DNA of 64,000 bases from Odontesthes bonariensis (lineage: Eukaryota > Chordata > Actinopteri > Atheriniformes > Atherinopsidae): positions 22,939,657 to 23,003,656 of the forward strand of contig NC_134525.1 in the NCBI RefSeq assembly GCF_027942865.1, written 5' to 3'. The notes beneath the pieces are model-generated. The model had not been told where the DNA came from, searched no databases, and was given only the letters and a program-made list of their open reading frames with translations. Below, piece by piece: positions 51,801-61,437 of the stretch. The number at the start of each line of letters is the position of its first letter. Position 1 is the stretch's first letter. The translations under genes and the position numbers were made by a program.

Positions 51801-53622
51801 AGTGGACTGAAAATCAGTGGCAGCAGGTCTGATGGAGGGATGAATCCTCCTCAACATCATTGAAGCAGTGTGGGATCATCTTGGCAGAGAACGGAACAAA
51901 AGGCAGCCGACATCCAAAGAAGAGCTTTGGGATGTCCTTAAAGAAGCCTGGAGAACTATTCCTGAAGACTCCTTAAAGAGATGACAGAAAGCTTCTCTAA
52001 GAGGGTTCAGGCTGTGTTGAAGAATAAAGGTGCTCAGACCAAATATTTACTTTAAAGTTCTGTAGAATTAAACAAACTCTGTTTTTGTCTTATTTACTTT
52101 ATATTCATGTTTCCACATGTTGCAATAAGTTTCTAATTGTTTTCACTCTTCTGTTCATTTATTTTCCTTCTTATTCATCATTTTACCTGTGATGCGGCCA
52201 ATCTTCCCCTTCAGGTTTGCTCCTACAAACCCAGCCAGGTGAGCTCCCAGACTGACTCCTATGAGGTGAACTGAACTCAGAGAGGCTCCTTCCTCCTGCC
52301 GACACACAACATTCACAACTCTCCATCACTTTGAAGGTTCATGTTTTATTCTCTGTCCTTTTACTTCTCTTTCAGTTTCTGACATATTAAACCGTTGGAG
52401 AAAACATTTCAACATCAGCAGACGATAGCCTAGATTTTCCACTTTGTGTTTATTATTTCAAATGCCAGTTTCTTTCTTCTGTGTTGAGAAACTTTTGAAC
52501 GTTACAGTACTCTTTTGATTCAGACCCTAAAGTATTGGCTCTTATCGAGAATCAAATGCCAGTTGCCTCTATTTTTGAGAAATGGTTCGACACTCATTTG
52601 CTTGTCTTTTTTATGGGTTTTTAGTACTAAACTGATCCAATGGGAAATGGGAATTATGTAGTTTGGTCTGGAGAGATTTCTCATTCTCAACTTAAAAGCT
52701 TCAGTATGGTTGATATTTTTACTATATATTTAATCTTCTTTGTGAAACACAGAGTACAACAGTGATTTAGGTGGTCTGGAGGGATGAAAATATCTTGTAC
52801 TAGGCCATTCAATTTTCAAAAAATTCAGAAATTGTAAAGTTGTGTGACAATGTTCAGATGTGGGCAGACAACTACCTCGATGGGGTAAAAAAGACTTGAA
52901 CTTGCAAATGTTTTTCCTTTTAAATATCAAACTTCCATTAATGTTTTAATAGCTTTAGTTAGAGTAAATAATTGGTGGATGCCGCCTTTACAAACATTGA
53001 TTTTAACAACCTTTAACCTCTTAGCTGGCTGTACGCACTCAGCTCATCATAATCATGTTAATTTAGTTTTATTTCTTTAAAGTTTCCTTCTTCTAACTAG
53101 ATTTCTGTTTCAGGCTGCAGATCAGCCTGAAACACTCATAGAGCATCTGTTTTTGCTTCTGGTTTGGATCGGTATCTGACCCCTCAGCTGCACTGATATC
53201 TTCTTTGAGGTGTACTTGAGGTCTTCTTCTCACCTGCATGGTCTTGATGAAGCCGGTCAGGTTCTGAGCAGCGTCCCTCGTGTAATACACAGCGGTGAAG
53301 TAGTTGACGTTGGCCGCCCCTCTGTTCCAGTCCACCACGATGACGTTCATGTCCTCCTGCTCGGCCAGCAGGTGGACGATGTGGTTGATCCAGATGGGCG
53401 GTGCTCCAGTGGGGCGGTAGCCGTGGATGACGAAGGCGGTGGGACGGTGAAGGTCGAGAAGCGGCTGGGATGACAGGTGGTGGTGGTTTATCTCACGGCC
53501 GCAGTCCAGGTTGGAGCGGGTGTAGAGCAGCAGCCGCACATACAGGCTGGTTCCAATGAAGCAGTGGGACAGGTTGAGGTCTGTGAAGTCGTCGCAGGAC
53601 TCCTTCCTACTTTCCTCCTGAC
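45764..53622 (-). CDS. liph: Lipase member H-like phospholipase (9 exons, 5' exon missing)
   Basis: Whole-gene entry. Nine GT-AG exons join in phase into 438 residues ending in a TGA. The LIPH/LIPI enzymes are secreted or membrane-associated phospholipases A1 that turn phosphatidic acid into lysophosphatidic acid. The catalytic triad is intact: Ser in [11 protein letters not shown], Asp in GLDPAGP, His in [10 protein letters not shown]. The lid between the cysteines of DQPGCPKT and YFVCDHQ is only about 12 residues, the short-lid form typical of this phospholipase group rather than triglyceride lipases. A C-terminal PLAT-like part follows ([17 protein letters not shown]). The exon encoding the signal peptide was not found up to 64 kb. 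LIPI-type or a fish paralogue cannot be excluded. Confidence 0.85.
46780..46953 (-). CDS. liph: Lipase exon, C-terminal domain
   Basis: The acceptor CTCTTCGCAG was chosen because an upstream AG would place a stop in frame; phase 2 both sides. [20 protein letters not shown] and [17 protein letters not shown] match LIPH (LLARFNQDLDKV, GSLIGPRYKLRILRM). Confidence 0.9.
47110..47218 (-). CDS. liph: Lipase exon, C-terminal domain
   Basis: CGTGGCAG acceptor and GACCA|GTGAGT donor, phase 1 in and 2 out. [20 protein letters not shown] and [13 protein letters not shown] fit the beta-sandwich of the lipase C-terminus. Confidence 0.88.
47398..47487 (-). CDS. liph: Lipase exon, start of C-terminal domain
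   Basis: CACCTGCAG acceptor and TATAACA|GTGAGT donor, phase 1 both sides. Encodes [18 protein letters not shown] and STTGTPPYN. Confidence 0.85.
48268..48435 (-). CDS. liph: Lipase exon with catalytic histidine
   Basis: CCTGCAG acceptor and GTGCTCG|GTAGGT donor, phase 1 both sides. [18 protein letters not shown] holds the triad His; cysteine-rich [17 protein letters not shown] follows. Confidence 0.92.
48518..48607 (-). CDS. liph: Lipase exon (lid, N side)
   Basis: TTTGCAG acceptor and TTTGCAG|GTAAAC donor, phase 1 both sides. [19 protein letters not shown] carries the first lid cysteine and is highly conserved in pancreatic-type lipases. Confidence 0.92.
48774..50108 (-). mobile_element. 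L2-type LINE, heavily 5'-truncated
   Basis: Minus strand, inside a lipase intron and in the gene's own orientation. The 3' end is (TTTGA)n preceded by TGCTATACAAATAAA. The frame is open from 50108 down to 48974 (367 codons from the first Met): [31 protein letters not shown] and the catalytic [10 protein letters not shown]. The endonuclease and the first RT blocks are missing. No target duplication was recognised. Confidence 0.85.
48974..50077 (-). CDS. L2 LINE partial reverse transcriptase ORF
   Basis: C-terminal part of ORF2 with no internal stop. Contains [21 protein letters not shown] and [14 protein letters not shown] different subfamily from the 28-30 kb LINE and closer to the 61-63 kb one. 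Not expected to be expressed as a functional protein. Confidence 0.8.
   Translation of the reverse strand: MDLSAAFDTVDHRILLHRLENWVGLSGAVLNWFRFYLEGRSYFVTIDSYESERVAMTCGVPQGSILGPLLFNLYMLPLGQILQNFNINYHSYADDTQLYVSLSPDDCSPADVLCQCLEEVNTWMRDNFLQLNEDKTEIILFGSKEKVVSVGKYLETRDLTITDQVGNLGVLIDSDLTFSSHIKAVTKAAFYHLRNINRIKGFLSQKDQEKLIHAFISSRLDYCNALLTGLPKKSIKHLQLIQNAAARVLTQTKRSKHITAALTSLLWLPVSHRIDFKSLLMVYKSQNGLGPKYICDMFREYKPSRALRSKDSGQLVQSRVQTEHGEAAFSCNALNKWNKLPVEIKLSPNVDIFKSRLKTFLLSCVYA
50508..50865. repeat. AACCAACCAATCAACC minisatellite
   Basis: Degenerate tandem array built on CCAACCAATCAACCAACTAA words; AGTAACCAACTGAC recurs four times at irregular spacing of about 58-80 bp. The minus-strand translation looks membrane-like only because of the repeat. 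Confidence 0.8.
51305..51406 (-). CDS. liph: Lipase exon with catalytic aspartate
   Basis: TCGTTCAG acceptor and GGGCT|GTAAGA donor, phase 1 both sides. [16 protein letters not shown] and [15 protein letters not shown]; the Asp of GLDPAG is the second triad member. Confidence 0.92.
51690..52010 (+). mobile_element. Tc1-like transposase fragment, internally deleted
   Basis: Plus strand: [18 protein letters not shown] then [11 protein letters not shown] (N-terminal part), directly followed by the C-terminal words [16 protein letters not shown] and [18 protein letters not shown]. The DDE core is deleted, as in the 6.6 kb copy. In a lipase intron. Confidence 0.65.
52187..52295 (-). CDS. liph: Lipase exon with nucleophile serine
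   Basis: GTCGGCAG acceptor and ATCACAG|GTAAAA donor, phase 0 in and 1 out. [20 protein letters not shown] contains the GxSxG nucleophile elbow. Confidence 0.92.
53234..53622 (-). CDS. liph: Lipase exon with N-terminal catalytic domain
   Basis: First exon found, TGTCTCCAG acceptor and ATGCAG|GTGAGA donor, entering in phase 1, so a preceding coding exon is required. Reads [34 protein letters not shown] and [19 protein letters not shown] and DWNRGA are lipase-family landmarks around the oxyanion hole. Confidence 0.9.
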
Positions 53623-53699
53623 CTGGAGACACAATTGTGAAAGAGGTTGACTTAAAACCAGCTAATTTTGACTTTAGTTGCCCTAAAGTCTTTAATTCC

Positions 53700-53845
53700 T
53701 GTACATTAAAGAAGATGTATTCTTCCTGTTAAAAGGGAGTTATTTCTTTCCACTGTCGCCTCGTGCATGCTCAGGATGGGGGATTGAACCGAAAAGAAGT
53801 TTCGATGCAATCTGTTGGGTTTCTTAGCTCAGCAACTTTTTTTAA
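53700..53845 (+). mobile_element. L2 3'UTR fragment
   Basis: The words CTTTCCACTGTCGCCTCGTG and TGCTCAGGATGGGGGATTG match the noncoding 3' region of the 28 kb LINE read in its own orientation. Confidence 0.55.
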
Positions 53846-56800
53846 AATTGCCTCTGTATGCATGAATCGGACAAATTTGAAATGTATTGTTACCATTGTT
53901 TTCCTATATTCTTTATTTTTATTATTCAATACGTTTTTTTAACACTACTCTTACACGCCAATTTCAAAACATACAGCTCACTCAGGAGATGGGTGCTATG
54001 ACATTTGGTGTAACTGAAACTTTTAGTTTTTGAGTTATTTAACGTTCTAAAAAATGTAAAGGTGTAAAATGATTGGACAGTCCTTGAATAGTAGGCGGAG
54101 ACTGATTGCCTTACAGGATAACAGCTTTGAACTGGTTAAACAGGAGCCTTTAGTGCATAATGCCCTGGTTTAAATCTCACATTGACCTTAATTCTGTATT
54201 CTGTTATAGCAAATTGATTGCAACTAAATGCTCATTTTCTATGCTGCCCTGGTGGAGCACACCTGATTCAGATCAATGGTTCTTAAACAACCTGCTGAAG
54301 AGCTTTTTCAATCAAGCATATTGCAGCAAGGACACTTGGAATAATTGCAGGTCTTTGTGCCTTGAGGACCAGGCTTTTTATACCGTTGTAAAGCAGTAAA
54401 CTTTACATTGAAATTATTGTAGAAGTGCTGTTTAACCACATTAAATTGGCCGTAAAAGTAAATCATTTTACTGCTTTCTACATGCATGTTTAGTTACCTT
54501 TTGTATACTTAATGACGTCCATTTTTAGCACAATGGCTCTTGATGACAAAAAGATCAATACAAAAATAAGTAGGACACTGATTTAAAATACATTAAACCA
54601 GAAACAAGTGAACCAAAAAGTGATGTTAGCATTAAAATTATTGGATGATACTTGATTTTCGGGTGGAGGGTTTCTTGCACCAGGAGTAAGTGTCCCTGCA
54701 AGCCATTAAAACACAAACATTGGTTAAACTTTGCCCATTTAATCAGCAGCTCTGAATGAAAACACAGAGGAGAAGAGGGATAATAAAGCCCTGGGTTTAT
54801 CGAGCTGCTATGTGGCATTTCCACAGGTGTAACGACCTGCCAGTTGGCCGTTACATTTGCTCTACGGTCTTTTAACAACCTGGATCAGTTCAACACATGA
54901 CGTATGAGTAGATTGTGTCTGGAAGAGGGATCAATCTGTCCATGGCCATACTGCAGTGAAAGGGGAACGTAAGTACAGTCAAGTACTTTTCTATCAGTTT
55001 AGGTATTTGGTAGCCTGTGTCATGTTTGCTGTGTGCTAGTGTGAGCTCCCAGGCTAAGTACTCTGTTCTGTGCCTTATTTACGACTATCAATTTCAAACG
55101 AGCCCTACCCGTCAGAAGAGAGGTGTAGAGTGACTCTTTTCATGCCCTGGAACTCTTCACTCTTAATAGAGCTGTAAATTCATGGTGGAAAAAGGAGCCA
55201 TTAAAATGTATTTTTGCTGTATTTCGACCAAAGCATGTCACAGATATTTTTCAACCCGTGAAAAAAGGCAGAAAATATCTCGCAATCCAGCTGGAAATTA
55301 CATCTCCAAACGGATCTCTCTTATCTCACAGATGGTAAAATGTTTATGGAGTTAAAGTGAAGTTTAAAGCAAATATTTGCCGTTAGAGGACGAGGAAAAG
55401 CACATTCTTGGTTTGAATCACAACTAAACACACATTCTTTTGTAATGTTATGGCAAAAACGAACACCCACAAAACATAGCTTTTCCAGGAGTGCCCCAAG
55501 GCGCTAGGCTGGGGCCCCTTCTCTTTACAATATGCAGTACACGGCTTCCTCATATCACTGTTACACAAACAATACCTGACTGTATCTTTCCTTTGAAACA
55601 TAATAAACCCAAGTTCTAAGCAGGAGAAGAAACTCCAACTTTAACTAAACATTCATTGGGACTGAGCCGTTTCTCATCCCAGCCAACCGGTCCATTATTA
55701 TTATCAATATAAAATAATCTCTTCATTACTTTGAAACCAGGATTGAGACAAAACTAGGGGTTGTGATCAATGATGACTGCACTGTGCAAAAGATTGAGGT
55801 ACTTAAGATGTTTGTTTTCTTATCCAACACACAGGTGTCATTCATAAAGCTGGACTTAAAAAGACTATCTTTAGTCAATAAAAGAACAAGAAGTCCTGCA
55901 ATAGATGGTCTGACCCCCATCATGGAGTCAGTCTGGGATTTCATGAAGACAGAAGACTTAATCCACAGCAGAACTGTGATGAGTTCTCCAAGATTCTTCA
56001 AACAAGACCAGCTTGGAAAAACTAAGCAGCTGGTGCTGTTTTTCATGTAAAAGGTGCTCCCATCGGACACGGATTTTCTTTAACTTCCTGTCACTTTTCC
56101 TCAAACTTTTTGCCACTGTGCTGTATATCAGCCTCAGGAGATCTCTTTCAGAAAGGACAAATCTGGCCACATCTCCAGTGAATATAGCATCTGTCTCCAT
56201 GAGTGTGTCACCCTGTGTGTGTTCAACAGGTGCCAACCTGGATGGGTTAAATGTCTCTACATGACAATGAAAGTTTCAACTTAACTTCAACCTAACATTG
56301 TTCATTTTGTTGTAATGATTTTTAGATTTTTCAGCCTTCAGAAGTACATTTCTGAGAAGGAAATGGTCAACTTTTATCAACTGAGTTTGTTTTTAAGCAT
56401 CGTCTTAATTAAAGAGTTTCTGTAACTGTAGAAGAGAAAAATCTCGGACATCAGAGGAAATGAGCTAAACCCAGTTAGACCCAGTTCCCCTCACAGCTAT
56501 AAATGTGAACAGGTCAAAGGTCAGCAGGGCGAGTTAAAGTTGACTCAGTCTGACCGTAAATGGTGGGATCAGGTCTTTGTCTGGTGTTTCAGTCAGTGGC
56601 GTTCAGTGTTTGGCCTCTTCAGCTGTGTGATGGATTAAGCCGACAGTCAGGATGACAGAGTCACTTGAGCCTATTTAAGGTGTCTGTAGCCTCCACTTTG
56701 TGTTCAATTCTGTTGATTTTCTGTTAGAAGACCCCTTCCCTTCGTAGCTTTGGATGTTAGTAACAGCCAGTTCCTCTGAGTCCTCTGCTTTCATGCATCA

Positions 56801-59520
56801 GACCGTCTCAGGTAACATTATCACCATCCTGATATGAACATTAGTTATACAAAGAGGAGTGTGCTTAATTAGATCAAGAGAAATATCAAAGCATTCTGGT
56901 AGATTTAGTGAATGTTGTCGGGTTAATCCGGTTAGTGAGCTATCCTTTTGGCATTCAGATGAGCCAGTGAGTGCATTGTGATCTCAACATCTTGTAGATT
57001 ACTCTGACTAAGTCACATAGAGCTCTGCTTCTCCTCTACAGTCTGTCCAGCACATTAAAGACAGTGATGATCTACTGCCATCCAACACAGAATTTAAAAC
57101 ACAATCTAGTTATTTAAGGGATAACATGAAAAAGTGGTTCTGCAATAGGAAGATTAAAAGCAGAATAAATACTAAGGGGTATGTTCTAATTTACAATCCT
57201 GTCAGTTTCCTTTCAGCATCTTAAATAGGCATAAGATAAGATTAGAAACAGCTTATAAAACACGAGTTAGTTGTCCCTGCTCCTGTGTTAAAAGTGGCCT
57301 AATCTAATCTATAAGGCTCTGCTATAAATGGAATGCAAAGTCAAGAGAAAAGCAAAAATAGAACTGGAAAGACTGGATTCTCCCCAGTCAGGGAAAGCTG
57401 TTCGAGTTTCAGTGTTTTGATACAACTCTGAGCACGGAGGGGCGTTTTGACACTTTCTGCTGTCTGTTGGTTAAGAAACCAACTTAAAAAAGGATAAAGC
57501 ATAAAGGTTGAGAATAGTGTAGACTTTTTGGTCTGGGGATCAAGTTGGGAAGAGGCTTGATGGGTTTTCCTCCTGAAATGATGCAAAATGCTTTTCTTAA
57601 AACATACTAAAACTCTTATGTACTCTCTTATGTACAGATTCACCCATTTATGGGTCATTACTGGGTCATTACAGTAGCTAGATTACTCAATCGGATCAGT
57701 TGTATTTGTTGAAGTAATTCCACATTTATTCCAGACTGTAGCTCATGAGGCAAAGCGGTCATCTTTAAATCCTCTGTCAACAAACTGAAACCTACCTTGT
57801 CTTCAAAACATGTTTCTCACTTGTAAGTCACCTTGGATAACAGTTTAAATGTAGATTAAATAAATATTAGGCCTTCCCATGAGTTGTTAATCCCCTAAAA
57901 CACTCATCTGGGTCTAATCCAGTAGTTTTGTTTAAGAACCTTCCTAACTGAGTGAAATGACTCGGGAAGTTATTGAAATTCTCCAAATGTAAAGGAAAGG
58001 AGCTCCAATGCTTCCTTAATTACCTCCTTTAGCAGAGGATACACCAGACCATCTTTTCTAAGAGAAAGGAGATCATTATGTCCCATAATTCCTTGTGGTT
58101 GCAACTTTTAAAGAAATATTAGACTATTTTTCATCTAGTTATGTTAAATGTGATTCATGTGGATAAATATGAGGACAGGAGGGTGTGTTTTATCAGCCTG
58201 TGGCACCACAATATTCAGCTTTCTTTAATTCTGCTTTAATTTTTCAGTCCCAAGCTTTGATAATAAAGTAATATTATATATTATCTTAATACATGACACA
58301 ACCTTCCTTTAACAGTGTGATCATTTCGCATTAGATGGCGTATTTAAAGCAGATTTTGTAGAGTATTTATTGAACATTTGTAGTTTTAGTGTTGCAGATC
58401 CGCATCCTACCCCATGTTGTTTTCCATCAAGGTCGAGGAAAAGATCTTTGGAAAAGAAGATGTGGGGGGCGGTTTAGACTATCCGACCAGACCCAACCGT
58501 CTTCCTCAATACTGATCCCAACACTGATGCTTTTGATCACTCTTCCTTCCTGCCACAGTTAGACTGATGCAAATATACAATAAAGACAAACTAAAATACA
58601 TACAAAATCTACCTCATCTTCAAGTGCAGTATTTATTATATTATAGTCTTTTAAGTGCAATAATAAGATGAACAGATTTTTCTTTGTGTTATATTTATAC
58701 AGCCTTGCTCTTTCATTACTTATTGGCTTTGGTGGTCGTAACTGGCCACATGTAAGCAGGCCGAGTGAGTGTGCAAATGGTAAATAAAGATCTTAATCTT
58801 ACTGTACATTTGGAAGTTTTTGCCATTAAGATAAACCCTCTCATTACCTTAAAATGGCTTGGAGGGGGCTTGCAACTCCACAGCTGCTTCTCAAAGTCAA
58901 AGGTCTTCTAATTTGCATCCTTCTCCGGCTTGGAAAGAATTTATCCATCACAGGGCCATGCTTGGATCGATCATTATCTCGAGGCATCAAAGCTCATTTA
59001 CATGTGATTAGGAGTTGGTTAAACTCATCACAGCACACAAAGTTACACACAAGCTCCTTAATTTAATGTTATAGATCCTTACCAGGTATCATGATCTCAA
59101 CAATGAACGATGAAATTAGGAGTTAACACAAGAAGCACGAAAAAAACAAACCCTGTTTTCTCACGATGACGCATCGTGACCTCATGGCTGATCTCCAAAG
59201 GCTGATTTCTTGTGAACACGAGATAAATTAACTTTTTATCACGCAAAAACCAGCTTTGTGTCTTGAGATGACCGAATAATCAGCCTGTGATCTTAAGATA
59301 ACCAAAATAGATATCTGCAGGCTACCCTAGACTCCTGTTCAGTACGGCTGTCATTTCTTAATCATTAATCATAAAAAACAGGAATTATAATTCTCATTAT
59401 AAAGATAATTAATTCCCCCCAGCCACACTGCTGACACTCACACTTGATGAGTCCACAAATAGGAGGAAGTATGAAAAGGATCACAGGAGTTTCCTGCTAG
59501 AAATATTTCTCATTGGCTGA
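53846..59520. other. Region 5' of the lipase exons, no gene identified
   Basis: Expected to contain, or continue beyond, the lipase signal-peptide exon on the minus strand. I could not identify an ATG followed by a hydrophobic stretch and a phase-1 donor. Around 57800-57870 there is a retroposon-like ending (CTTGTAAGTCACCTTGGATAA). Confidence 0.4.
55470..55960 (+). mobile_element. Possible relic of LINE reverse transcriptase
   Basis: GVPQGARLGPLLFTI on the plus strand looks like the RT block before the YADD motif. Downstream text is too decayed to confirm. Confidence 0.35.
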
Positions 59521-59650
59521 ATATGTTGTTATTTATTGATAAACATGCCGTATGTTGTGATGATCAACTAAAGTTAACAAACAGATTTTTACCACTGTCA
59601 GAGCCAAATGTGACTGAGTGTAACAGACAGAGAGACGTACAAAGAAGCAG

Positions 59651-60691
59651 ATGGACAGAGAAACTGTGCCGAGTGTCAAGGTCAAAGATACTCTTGTGCT
59701 TGGAGACGGAGCCATATCTAATATAAACATAAACAGAATGGTTACATGCAGCTATCCAAGTACCGCTGTCTCTGACATCACAAGATTACTACCAGAGGTA
59801 CTGGCAAAACACCAAGGGGTGAAACAGCTGATTGTGCACGTGGGTGCAGTGGACATCAGAGAGAATCAGTCTGAAATCTTAAAAAAAGACTTTGAGAAAC
59901 TGTTTGAGAGTCTTGATAAAGTGACAATACCAACATTCATAAGTGGACCTCTCCCAAACATCGACAGGAAGATCAACAAATTCAGCCGGCTGCTTCAGTT
60001 GAACACATGGCTGTCCAAAGTCTGTGAGTCCAGAGGACCTCATTTCATCGAGAACTTTAATCTTTTCTGGCAAAGAGATGATCTCTTTCAAAGAAAAGGC
60101 CCACACCTGAACAGAGGTGGAGTGAGACGACTGACGGATAATCTTCTCCACGCTCTGAGGCATCAGAAGGGGCCAGGGCCAGGACCAGGACCAGGACCAG
60201 GACCAGGACCAGGACCAGGACCAGGACCAGGACCGGGTCCTGTGCTGCTGCAGAGAGAGAAGAGGAGAAAGAGAAGAGTTCCTGCCTCGCCACCCAAGGA
60301 CCCAGCAAAGGATTCAGCCACAGCAGCCACAGCAGCACCTCCAGCATCCCGAACACAGGATTCAGCAGCTCCACCATCGCCTTCACCACGGCCCTCACCA
60401 CAGGCCTGTGACCCACCTGCTGCATCTACACCCTCCAGAGATGTTTCACCATCGTTCTCTTCTCCACCGTCACCCAGGAGATTTCCTGATCACCTTGAAA
60501 GCTTGGTGAAATCGGGGATTAAAATGGTTCCTCTCACGCCAAACATGGCAAGATCAAGAATTCTATCCTCAAAGAAGCATCGAGCCCCTCTCCCTCCCCA
60601 GCCTACTCCATCGACCAAAGCCCCCCCAGCTTGGCCCCCACCACCGGTGCCCACAGCTGTCATTTCCAACAGCGTCAATGCTGTTGTCTAG
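59651..60691 (+). CDS. L2 LINE ORF1, esterase-like (SGNH) protein
   Basis: 346 codons. Residues about 15-170 resemble the SGNH-hydrolase ORF1 proteins of CR1/L2 elements: LVLGDGAISN, QLIVHVGAVDIRENQSE, TFISGPLPNIDRK, KGPHLNRGGVRRL. The usual GDS serine is Gly here, the GxND block reads GAVD, and the Asp before the final His is absent, so hydrolase activity is unlikely. The C-terminal half is Pro/Ser/Ala-rich and includes a (GP)n run encoded by a CCAGGA hexanucleotide repeat at 60174-60235. Confidence 0.75.
   Translation: MDRETVPSVKVKDTLVLGDGAISNININRMVTCSYPSTAVSDITRLLPEVLAKHQGVKQLIVHVGAVDIRENQSEILKKDFEKLFESLDKVTIPTFISGPLPNIDRKINKFSRLLQLNTWLSKVCESRGPHFIENFNLFWQRDDLFQRKGPHLNRGGVRRLTDNLLHALRHQKGPGPGPGPGPGPGPGPGPGPGPGPVLLQREKRRKRRVPASPPKDPAKDSATAATAAPPASRTQDSAAPPSPSPRPSPQACDPPAASTPSRDVSPSFSSPPSPRRFPDHLESLVKSGIKMVPLTPNMARSRILSSKKHRAPLPPQPTPSTKAPPAWPPPPVPTAVISNSVNAVV
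60174..60235 (+). repeat. (CCAGGA)n hexanucleotide repeat in LINE ORF1
   Basis: About ten units encode alternating Gly-Pro inside the ORF1 linker. In frame, so length changes would not break the protein. Confidence 0.9.
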
Positions 60692-60748
60692 GACGCTAAG
60701 GGCCTCTGTGTTGGTAAACACCATCTCAACCAGAGGTCCAAGGATGGA

Positions 60749-61437
60749 GTGAAGAGAGGGACAATCAGACTGTCCAATCAGAGAAATCTTATCCATATCC
60801 CTTGCAAGAACACAGCATCCAGTTCAACTATAACTAATCTCAAACACGCAGTACTCAATGTCAGATCTTTAAGTAACAAATCATTCTTAATTAATAGTTT
60901 ATTTCCTCTCACAATCTTGATTTTATGTTTTTAACTGAGACGTGGCTCGACAAAAACACAGCAAATGCAGTCCTGATTGAGTCTAGTCCACCTCACTTCA
61001 ATTTTGTGTCTGAAACACGAGAAAACCAGAGGGGTGGGGGTGTTTGTGCCATGTTCAGGGACAATATACCCACCCACAAGTTGTCATTTGGGTTTTTTTC
61101 ATCATTTGAGTATGTGTCATTCAAAATGGAGATAAAACAATCTTCCATACTTTATATCACCATTTATAAACCACCACAGAATTGTTTTATTGATGATTTT
61201 ACTGAACTACTTTCAATTGTGTGCACTGCTTTTGACTGTTTAGTCATAACAGGGGACTTGAATGTGCATGTGGACGTCGCGCATAACAAGGAAGCTAAAG
61301 AGCTCACTGCTGTCCTTGAAATGTTTGGTCTAACTCAGCATGTGACTGAGCCCACCCAGAGGGCACACTCTAGATGTGCTCATTTCAAGGGGTGTTGTTA
61401 TTTCAAACGTGAATGTTGTAAATGTTGCTTTATCTGA
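60749..61437 (+). pseudogene. L2 LINE ORF2, endonuclease part (frameshifted)
   Basis: LKHAVLNVRSLSNKSFLINS in one frame (60749-60934) continues as FLTETWLDKNTANAVL in another (60925-61437). APE-type endonuclease landmarks seen are LTETWL, GDLNVHVDVA and, after the second shift near 61365, TLDVLISRGV and ALSDHFCVF. Confidence 0.75.

Noticed and set aside
55958..56236. 92-codon minus-strand frame considered as lipase 5' exon
   Set aside because: No hydrophobic signal sequence, no suitable phase-1 donor and no lipase similarity.
60057..60425. Minus-strand frame with (LV)n run
   Set aside because: Shadow of the Gly-Pro hexanucleotide repeat in LINE ORF1.
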